A stretch of DNA of 8,249 bases from Bacteroidales bacterium (GTDB taxonomy: Bacteria; Bacteroidota; Bacteroidia; Bacteroidales; DYOH01), in assembly GCA_030632545.1 (NCBI GenBank), contig DAOVUO010000092.1, positions 1 through 8,249 on the forward strand, given 5' to 3'. The notes below the pieces were generated by a model. It was not told the DNA's origin and did not search any database. It was given only the letters and a program-made list of their open reading frames with translations. The position numbers and the translations under genes were made by a program. Positions 1 to 5,227 of this stretch are shown one piece after another (positions within the stretch are counted from its first letter, which is position 1; each line of letters begins with the position of its first letter).

Positions 1-789
1 AACATAAGTTTTACTATATGATTTAAGACCAAACCTATCTATTGTAGTATTTGTTGCAATAATTCCATCCATTTTGCTAATAGAAATAGCTTCCAATACA
101 TCATCTATCTGATTTTTTGTTAGATCTGGGGCAATTTTAACTAAAATTGGAATTTGAATATCTAAGCTTCCTCTTTCAGCATTTAATGCTCCTAGCAATG
201 TATTTAATTCCTCTTTATGCTGAAGTTCTCTTAAACCAGGCGTATTTGGTGACGAAATATTTATTGCTATATAATCAACATGCTCTGAAAGTGCTCTAAA
301 TGAAAAAACATAATCATCTACAGCTAATTCATTAGGTGTTAGTTTATTCTTACCAATATTTCCACCAATAATAAGCTTTGATGAGTGCTTTTTGAGTCGT
401 TTAACAACTTTATCAACGCCCTCATTATTAAATCCCATTCTATTGATTAGTGCTTGTGACTTTGGAAGCCTAAAAAGTCGAGGTTTTGAATTACCAGACT
501 GAGCTTTAGGGGTTACAGTACCAATTTCGATAAAACTAAATCCTAAAGAACCAAACATTTCAAATGCTTCAGCATTTTTATCAAGACCAGCAGCAAGTCC
601 AACTGGATGTGGAAAATTTATATTCCACAGAGTTTTCCCTAACTTATTATTATTTGAATTATTAAATATGCTTAAAAAAGCTTTACTTAAAGGTATATAA
701 GATAAAAATCTAAATACCAACATTATAATATCGTGAATTCTCTCAGGTGTAAATCTAAATAAAATAGGACGAATTAATTGCTTATACAT
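1..789 (-). CDS. pyrD: Dihydroorotate dehydrogenase (quinone), class 2, 5' part (C-terminus beyond the left edge)
   Basis: This enzyme oxidises dihydroorotate to orotate in de novo pyrimidine synthesis, passing electrons through FMN to membrane quinone; class 2 enzymes sit on the inner face of the cytoplasmic membrane. The 263 visible residues, of roughly 340 usual for the family, start MYKQLIRPILFRFTPE, the class 2 N-terminal membrane-associating extension. FMN-site motifs follow: VGLAAGLDKNAE (63-74), IGTVTPKAQSGNSKPRLFRL (89-108), INRMGF (115-120) and GGNIGKNK (142-149). The class 2 catalytic motif NISSPNTPGLR is at 177-187, with Ser180 as the expected base, then LVKIAPDL (216-223) and DGIIATNTT (241-249). 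The serine base and the N-terminal extension separate it from class 1 enzymes. The ATG at 789 gives the full family N-terminus. The gene lies 31 bases behind the XRE regulator on the same strand, so co-transcription is possible. No Shine-Dalgarno sequence is visible. It is intact as far as seen; only the edge truncates it. Confidence 0.97.
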   Translation of the reverse strand, partial: MYKQLIRPILFRFTPERIHDIIMLVFRFLSYIPLSKAFLSIFNNSNNNKLGKTLWNINFPHPVGLAAGLDKNAEAFEMFGSLGFSFIEIGTVTPKAQSGNSKPRLFRLPKSQALINRMGFNNEGVDKVVKRLKKHSSKLIIGGNIGKNKLTPNELAVDDYVFSFRALSEHVDYIAINISSPNTPGLRELQHKEELNTLLGALNAERGSLDIQIPILVKIAPDLTKNQIDDVLEAISISKMDGIIATNTTIDRFGLKSYSKTYV

Positions 790-820
790 ACTTGGGCTTT
801 AAAAAGCACTAAGATAGCAA

Positions 821-1336
821 TTATTCAGGACGAAAATCTGAAAATGTTTTATCTGAATAAAAAATGATAACACGGATAACTTGCTTTGTAGGATTTTGTA
901 GACGCTGACTTGTTATTATCTCATCCATAGTGTTAAAAGCCTGCTGAGAATTTGTTGTTTCGGTGCTTGAACTTAACTGATTCTCCTCTGTACTATTATT
1001 TTTTGAGCTTGCTTCAGTCTCTTGAACATTCTGCTTTTCAATTTTTGAATCATCTTTCACTTCATCCTTCACTTCATCCTTATCACTCTTTTCGGCAAAT
1101 AAATGTTCTTTAGACTCCTTCAACATACTACCTTCACCCCTAAACATCCATTCAGCTCTAATTTCAGTGTATGCTTTAAGTAAACCTAGTATAGTACTTA
1201 CACTTGCACGACTACGTCCAGATTTCAAATGTGACACACTAGAGCGCTGAATACCAACTATATCTGCAAATTTTGCATTCGATAATTTATATTCTTGTTG
1301 AACTTTCAACACTCTTTCTGTAATCTCATCTAACAT
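821..1336 (-). CDS. XRE-family helix-turn-helix transcriptional regulator
   Basis: A predicted cytoplasmic DNA-binding regulator of 171 residues. Residues 1-70 form an XRE/Cro-CI type domain. The turn and recognition helix lie around SNAKFADIVGIQRSSVSHLK (19-38), followed by SGRSRASVSTILGLLKAY and the ending AEWMFRGEGSM that is common in Bacteroidota XRE proteins. Residues 72-135 are a polar, acidic low-complexity linker. The last 22 residues return to an ordered-looking strand motif, VIRVIIFYSDKTF. I chose the ATG at 1336; a GTG at 1342 would add two residues, but it lies inside an operator-like palindrome. Four copies of a TTACANNTGTAA motif sit at or just upstream of the start, which suggests autoregulation (inference). 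pyrD follows 31 bases downstream on the same strand. The target genes are not known, and no phage or toxin-antitoxin partner is visible beside it. Confidence 0.88.
   Translation of the reverse strand: MLDEITERVLKVQQEYKLSNAKFADIVGIQRSSVSHLKSGRSRASVSTILGLLKAYTEIRAEWMFRGEGSMLKESKEHLFAEKSDKDEVKDEVKDDSKIEKQNVQETEASSKNNSTEENQLSSSTETTNSQQAFNTMDEIITSQRLQNPTKQVIRVIIFYSDKTFSDFRPE
1056..1079 (-). repeat. Two exact 12-bp tandem copies inside the regulator's linker
   Basis: On the plus strand TTCACTTCATCC occurs twice in direct succession. The repeat stays in frame and encodes the repeated KDEV/KDEVK segment of the regulator's acidic linker (around residues 86-96). It looks like a recent slippage duplication in a disordered region that tolerates length change. 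Confidence 0.8.
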
Positions 1337-1337
1337 A

Positions 1338-1375
1338 TTCACAAATGTAATAATAATTTTGTTTACAAATGTAAT
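1338..1375. promoter_or_regulatory. Two operator-like palindromes at the start of the regulator gene
   Basis: Two copies of the palindrome TTACANNTGTAA: TCACAAATGTAA at 1339-1350 (one mismatch) and TTACAAATGTAA at 1363-1374 (perfect), with centres 24 bp apart. The first covers the alternative GTG start and ends close to the ATG at 1336. Read on the minus strand, each contains TACATTTG, which fits the Bacteroidota -7 consensus TAnnTTTG, so a bound protein would cover the probable promoter. I infer that these are binding sites for the adjacent XRE protein and give negative autoregulation. No convincing -33 TTG lies at the usual distance, so the active promoter is not settled. Confidence 0.6.
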
Positions 1376-1416
1376 GAATGTTAATAAATTTGCATAAATT
1401 TTGTAACCTCTAGTTG

Positions 1417-1439
1417 TTTACAAATGTTTACAGATGTAG
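1417..1439. promoter_or_regulatory. Second pair of operator-like sites upstream of the regulator
   Basis: TTACAAATGTTT at 1418-1429 and TTACAGATGTAG at 1428-1439 are two imperfect copies of the TTACANNTGTAA palindrome. They overlap by two bases and have centres 10 bp apart, about one helical turn, which would put two dimers on the same face of the DNA. A further half-site, TTGTAAACA, follows at 1457-1465. Together with the start-proximal pair they form a four-site array in about 100 bp, a pattern suited to cooperative repressor binding (inference). Confidence 0.5.
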
Positions 1440-1721
1440 GTGGTCTGAGTTTATTATTGTAAACAGCGTTTAAGTTCAGATAATAATAGCTTGTCAAATA
1501 TAATTTTCATAAATAGAAAATGCTTTAATAAATTGATGCTACATAGCTTCGCCCCTATTTCCTATATAAAGCTCTAATATTAGATGATTTAATAGAGTAA
1601 TTACGATAATAACTCGATTAATTAGCCAAATAATACACAATTATAAATTAGCTGTCAATATCCGTTATTTATAGGCAAATATTTGGATAGTGACTTAAAA
1701 TACTTAGATGATGAGTGGAAT

Positions 1722-1750
1722 TTACTATAAATGATGTAAATTTATAGTAA
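1722..1750. repeat. Perfect 11-bp stem hairpin
   Basis: TTACTATAAAT at 1722-1732 is followed by a 7-base loop and its exact complement ATTTATAGTAA at 1740-1750. No run of T follows on either strand, so it is not a typical intrinsic terminator. The stem is almost wholly A-T. The loop contains part of a TGTAA half-site. Its function is unknown. Confidence 0.65.
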
Positions 1751-1799
1751 TGCATTCTAATTACTTACTTAATAATAGAGCGATTTTATTCGTTTTAAC

Positions 1800-1945
1800 G
1801 CACTATATTGCCAAGAAAAGCAACTATTCCACAATATTATAGGAAATTGATTACAACTTCTTATATGAAATCAAACAATTAGCATATAAATAGAATAGTT
1901 TATCATCTATTTACGCTAAGATTACATATTTCAGCACTATATTGC
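1800..1945. repeat. 12-bp direct repeat (1800-1811 and 1934-1945)
   Basis: GCACTATATTGC occurs exactly twice, 134 bp apart, inside the gene-free region. The flanks do not match, so this is a short isolated repeat and not the edges of a larger duplication. Chance is possible in such AT-rich DNA. Confidence 0.4.
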
Positions 1946-2084
1946 AATAATACTTTATATAATAGCACTTATTCATCTAATATAATGAGATATACATCTA
2001 GTGTTAATATACAAAGGTATACAATAGCTAAGGGTTAATAATGTAAACAAAAATACATTTTTCGACTGCATTGTGTAAATTTTC

Positions 2085-2118
2085 CATGTTTACAATTGTA
2101 ATTACAATTGTAAACATG
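2085..2118. promoter_or_regulatory. 34-bp perfect palindrome: two abutting operator copies
   Basis: Every base from 2085 to 2118 is self-complementary about the centre between 2101 and 2102. Inside are two perfect, directly abutting copies of TTACAATTGTAA (2090-2101 and 2102-2113), flanked by CATGT and its complement. The 12-bp unit matches the TTACANNTGTAA motif found four times in front of the XRE regulator, about 750 bp away. I infer a high-affinity double operator for that regulator or a close relative. No T-run follows, so it is not a terminator. A TTG in its right arm (2108-2110) lies 21 bases from a -7-like CAATTTTG at 2132-2139, so it could overlap a plus-strand promoter. Confidence 0.7.
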
Positions 2119-2166
2119 TGTATAAATATGTCAATTTTGTATGTTCTATACATTTCTATACCTGCT

Positions 2167-2210
2167 TACACATAGCAATTTTGCTAATATTTTTAGCATG
2201 TGTATTTTTT
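2167..2210 (+). terminator. Possible intrinsic terminator or structured RNA 3' end
   Basis: TGCTAA (2182-2187) pairs with TTAGCA (2193-2198) across a 5-base loop. An outer stem TACACAT (2167-2173) / ATGTGTA (2198-2204) can also form. A run of six T follows on the plus strand at 2205-2210. The stem is AT-rich and no clear gene lies upstream on this strand, so it would have to end a small unannotated transcript starting near the 34-bp palindrome. Confidence 0.35.
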
Positions 2211-2281
2211 AATATTTGACTGAAGAATTTAACTATTCTTGTATTTTAATCGGATTATATTTATATAGGAACTCTAAATAG

Positions 2282-2334
2282 TCTAGGAATAGTGATTCTA
2301 TCAATAAATCATTTTTTTTAGTATTATTCCTAGA
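2282..2334. repeat. 10-bp inverted repeat around a small hairpin
   Basis: TCTAGGAATA (2282-2291) is the exact complement of TATTCCTAGA (2325-2334). Within the enclosed segment, TGATT (2293-2297) can pair with AATCA (2307-2311), just before a T-run at 2312-2319. This could be a structured RNA element, or a weak terminator on the plus strand. No function is evident. Confidence 0.45.
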
Positions 2335-2568
2335 TACAAAATTTACCAGCAACTGACTGGACAACAACAAGATACAATGAATTTTAATTTATATCAGTAC
2401 GTCCACTCCCACTTAGTAGATATTGTAAACTAAATTTTTCAATATATCTATTTGGTAAAGAGTCCCTTTCGACATGTGCACGTAACTAAATGCTAATCAA
2501 TAGAATACAAATACAATTGCTATTTTTCACAAAATTTCACTTAACATAATATATGCAATATTACTGTG

Positions 2569-3891
2569 TTATTTGTAAAGAAGCTTTACTTCTACTCGTC
2601 TATTAAGTTTTCGACCACTTACAGTTTTATTACTAGCAACTGGAAACAATTCACCATAACCCATAGCCACTAATCTTTCATCTTCTATACCACTATTTAT
2701 CAGATAATCTACTATACTCTGAGCTCTATTTTCAGATAACTTTTGGTTATGACTGTTATCGCCCACATTGTCTGTATATCCAGAAATTTCTATTTTATAT
2801 GTTGAATTAGCGTCTAAAAACTGCACAATACTATCAAGCTCTTTAAACGAATTACTTAGCAATAAAGAGCTATTTGATTCAAAAAGTATTTTTTCTAGCT
2901 TTAAACTTTGCCCTTGCTTTAATTGCAAAAGTGTTGTTACAGATGTAGGATCATCCTCTTCAATTGCCTGATTATTAAATGGTACTGCAAAAACTAATTC
3001 TTCTTTACAGCCAACTGCATCAACTAAACTTATAGAATAACTACCATCTTTGGGTTTCTTAATTGTTTTTGTAGTATCCCCATTCGACCATTTAATAATA
3101 TAAGGTTCTTCACCATAAGATATTGAAGCACTAAACTCTTCATTTTCATCTAAAACTGATAACTTTAATTGACTTTGATAGCATTTACAATTTGTACATG
3201 AATCTATTTTTGTAACTTTTATATCATCTATAAGTATATAGCAATATTTTTTTACTCTCGGGATTGCTTTATGTATTTGTAAACTTTTTGTTTCCGATGC
3301 TAGAAAAAAATTCCCAAGAGTTAAATACTTTTCTCCCCCATTAGCCTTAAAATATCCACAAAATAAATTCCAATTACTCGAACTATCAAGCATACTATTT
3401 TCATTAATCGACACCTGAGCAACTGCGTTTATTGCACTTTCATTTGCGGCACTATGTTTCTTTTCAGAAAAATTAACTCCTAAACGATTAATTGTTAAGC
3501 CTGACAAATCAGAAATTGAGTAATAAAAAGAGACACAATAAAACTTGTTTTCTTCTAATCTACTGCTAAGTGCAGTTTGCATATACTCTCTATAAGATGC
3601 TGTTGTTCCTAAAAGGACAAGACCTACATAAGCTTTTCCAGAATGTGCATTTCTCTTTCCTGTAAAATTTTTAGGTACAGAGCATAAATCAGTAGAGCTA
3701 CAAGCATTAAAATAATCGGGTGTTCCTCTGGTTGGATAATACCACTCTGGAACAAGTATTTTCCCACTATTCCATTTGGTAAATGTTTTAGGACAAATCA
3801 AATATTCCTCAAAATCAGAATTAAGAACTAAATTTTGTGTGCTTGCAGGTAATATTTGTATTGTAAATAATACTATAAATAATATTCGCAT
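2569..3891 (-). CDS. OmpA-family surface protein with SprB-like repeat (paralogue 1)
   Basis: An exported 440-residue protein, probably periplasmic or outer-membrane-associated and held to peptidoglycan. A signal peptide covers residues 1-19 (MRILFIVLFTIQILPASTQ). An N-terminal domain (about 20-228) carries NLVLNSDFEEYLICP, RGTPDYFN and VPKNF, is probably a beta-sandwich, and ends in YILIDDIKV. A CxxCxC cluster (Cys232, 235, 237) follows. Residues about 240-300 resemble a SprB repeat (PYIIKWSNGDTT, GSYSISLVDAVGC). The C-terminal OmpA domain (about 330-440) has GYTDNVGDNSHNQKLSENRA; Asp374 and Arg389 occupy the expected diaminopimelate-binding positions, 15 residues apart. It is clearly paralogous to the protein at 5217-6557. 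Its gene diverges from the LRR gene across 82 bases. No terminator is evident downstream. Its ligand or partner is unknown. Confidence 0.9.
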   Translation of the reverse strand: MRILFIVLFTIQILPASTQNLVLNSDFEEYLICPKTFTKWNSGKILVPEWYYPTRGTPDYFNACSSTDLCSVPKNFTGKRNAHSGKAYVGLVLLGTTASYREYMQTALSSRLEENKFYCVSFYYSISDLSGLTINRLGVNFSEKKHSAANESAINAVAQVSINENSMLDSSSNWNLFCGYFKANGGEKYLTLGNFFLASETKSLQIHKAIPRVKKYCYILIDDIKVTKIDSCTNCKCYQSQLKLSVLDENEEFSASISYGEEPYIIKWSNGDTTKTIKKPKDGSYSISLVDAVGCKEELVFAVPFNNQAIEEDDPTSVTTLLQLKQGQSLKLEKILFESNSSLLLSNSFKELDSIVQFLDANSTYKIEISGYTDNVGDNSHNQKLSENRAQSIVDYLINSGIEDERLVAMGYGELFPVASNKTVSGRKLNRRVEVKLLYK

Positions 3892-3906
3892 TTTATGTTA
3901 CATTAA

Positions 3907-3914
3907 TAGATTTG
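3907..3914 (+). promoter_or_regulatory. Candidate -7 element for the LRR gene
   Basis: TAGATTTG fits the Bacteroidota TAnnTTTG -7 consensus and lies about 60 bases before the LRR start codon, inside the 82-base divergent spacer. No matching TTG is present at the usual upstream distance, so support is weak. Confidence 0.25.
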
Positions 3915-3946
3915 GCATTAAATTAGTTGCATTTTTGTATATTCGT

Positions 3947-3964
3947 GTTAAAGTTAAAGTTAAA
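3947..3964 (+). repeat. (GTTAAA)3 tandem repeat in the LRR leader
   Basis: Three exact consecutive copies of GTTAAA end ten bases before the LRR start codon at 3974. Slippage here would change leader length, not reading frame. The spacer has no Shine-Dalgarno sequence, as is usual for this phylum. Confidence 0.6.
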
Positions 3965-3973
3965 TCTATAATT

Positions 3974-5227
3974 ATGTTGAAATCAAAAATCTTTACTGTA
4001 TTCATATTTATTCTATTAGAATTCAATGCGTATTCACAAAAAATTGAAATAGGTACTTTCTATTCTTTAGACAGTGCTCTTTCTAATGCTAAAGAAGTAC
4101 AAATATTGAACCTAAGATATGCTGGACTTTCTAGCTTACCACCAGAAATTGGTAATTTAGTAAATATTCGTATTATTTATTTAGCAGGAAATGACATTAC
4201 ATTTCTTCCACCCGAAATTGGCAAATTGGTGAATCTTATAGAATTGCATTTAGAAGATAATTTCCTACAAGGTCTCCCAAAAGAAATTGGCCTATTAGAA
4301 AATTTGGTAATTCTAAATCTACCTTATAATGAAATAGAAACAGTACCAATCGAAATTATTGAATTGCAAAAACTAAGAAAAGTAAATCTAAGAGTAAGCA
4401 AAATACATAAAGATGAACAAGCAAAATTAAGGTTCATGCTTCCCGACTGTACTTTTAGCTTTTGCGAGAATGAACTATTGGAATCAACTCAGCCTTTATT
4501 AACAAGTCAGGAACTTATGCAAGCGAAAGTTTTTACTGATTTTGAAAAAGCTCGAGAAGTTTCTTCCGATGTATTTATAATTCGAATGTCGAGAAGAAGA
4601 TTGAGCCATTGGCCAACAGAATTATTTGATTACAAAAATGTACAATCTTTAGACTTAAGCCAAAATAAAATTAGTAAAGTTCCTAAAGATATTGATGAAT
4701 TTAGTATGTTGCAGACTCTTAATATACGTGGAAATCAAATTTCTAAACTCCCATCTACTATTGGTAATTTAGAGCATTTAAAAAAATTAAAACTTGGAAT
4801 AAATCAAATTTCACAGATTCCTGAAGTAATTTGGAATATTAAATCTCTGCAAGAATTAGATTTTAGCTTTAACAGAAGTATAGATAGCATTCCCGATGGA
4901 ATTGGCAAATTAACTCTACTAAAAAAAATAAACTTTTACTCTTGTAGTATAAAAGTAATTTCGCCAGAAATTGGTAATTTGAAAAATTTAGAAGAGATTG
5001 ATTTATTTGGTAATGCAATAACTGTTTTACCAAAAGAGTTTGCTTCGTGTGATAAATTGCAAATTGTAAACTTAAATTCAAATACTAATCTCGATTATAT
5101 ACAGGCCTTAGGTGTTTTAAAAAATTGCAAAGATTTATATTCAGTTGATTTAAGAAATACTAATATTCCGAACATGAAGAGAAAAAAAATTAAAGCAGAT
5201 TTTCCTAATACAGAACTTATTTTTTAG
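3974..5227 (+). CDS. Exported leucine-rich repeat protein, two tandem LRR modules
   Basis: A 417-residue protein with an N-terminal signal peptide (MLKSKIFTVFIFILLEFNAYSQ, 1-22) and then LP-type leucine-rich repeats of about 23 residues, a fold that normally mediates protein binding. Module 1 (about 28-163) has units at about 42-64, 65-87, 88-110 and 111-133, with motifs such as LSSLPPEIGNLVN, and closes with LRKVNLRVSKI and MLPDCTFSF. Module 2 (about 187-417) restarts with FTDFEKAREVSSDVFII, has units from about 223 to 384, and closes with LYSVDLRNTNI and FPNTELIF. The frame is open about 200 bases further upstream, but that stretch lies over the OmpA gene on the other strand; the ATG at 3974 gives a clean signal peptide and is preferred. 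No cell-wall or Por-type C-terminal sorting domain is seen. The stop overlaps the convergent OmpA gene by 11 bp. Its partner is unknown; the flanking OmpA proteins suggest surface work. Confidence 0.9.
   Translation: MLKSKIFTVFIFILLEFNAYSQKIEIGTFYSLDSALSNAKEVQILNLRYAGLSSLPPEIGNLVNIRIIYLAGNDITFLPPEIGKLVNLIELHLEDNFLQGLPKEIGLLENLVILNLPYNEIETVPIEIIELQKLRKVNLRVSKIHKDEQAKLRFMLPDCTFSFCENELLESTQPLLTSQELMQAKVFTDFEKAREVSSDVFIIRMSRRRLSHWPTELFDYKNVQSLDLSQNKISKVPKDIDEFSMLQTLNIRGNQISKLPSTIGNLEHLKKLKLGINQISQIPEVIWNIKSLQELDFSFNRSIDSIPDGIGKLTLLKKINFYSCSIKVISPEIGNLKNLEEIDLFGNAITVLPKEFASCDKLQIVNLNSNTNLDYIQALGVLKNCKDLYSVDLRNTNIPNMKRKKIKADFPNTELIF

Larger units (their letters stand above)
1343..2568. other. Long gene-free, AT-rich region rich in palindromes
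   Basis: About 1.2 kb between the 5' end of the XRE regulator and the 3' end of the first OmpA-like gene. Both strands are dense in stop codons and I see no protein-like reading frame of useful length, no tRNA and no rRNA. It contains operator-like palindromes near 1338-1439, a hairpin at 1722-1750, a 12-bp direct repeat (1800 and 1934), a 34-bp perfect palindrome at 2085-2118, a terminator-like hairpin near 2167-2210 and an inverted repeat at 2282-2334. Isolated half-sites TTGTAAAC or ATGTAAACA occur near 1457, 2041 and 2423. It may be a regulatory region with an unrecognised small RNA, or a decayed locus; the sequence alone does not decide. Confidence 0.7.

Noticed and set aside
1338..2118. 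Repeated palindromes considered as a CRISPR array
   Set aside because: The copies are 12 bp, unevenly spaced and palindromic, with no regular spacers and no cas genes nearby; operators explain them better.
2085..2118. Palindrome considered as an intrinsic terminator
   Set aside because: It is almost wholly A-T, has no T-run after it, and is built of two separate 12-bp palindromes.
2768..2971. Short plus-strand open frame of 67 codons
   Set aside because: It lies entirely antisense within the OmpA domain of paralogue 1, whose domain motifs are clear on the minus strand.
3776..3973. Upstream in-frame extension of the LRR protein by 66 residues
   Set aside because: It runs antisense over the start of the OmpA gene and has no protein-like features; the ATG at 3974 starts directly with a signal peptide.
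4869..5081. Short minus-strand open frame of 70 codons
   Set aside because: It is antisense to well-formed LRR units of the plus-strand gene.
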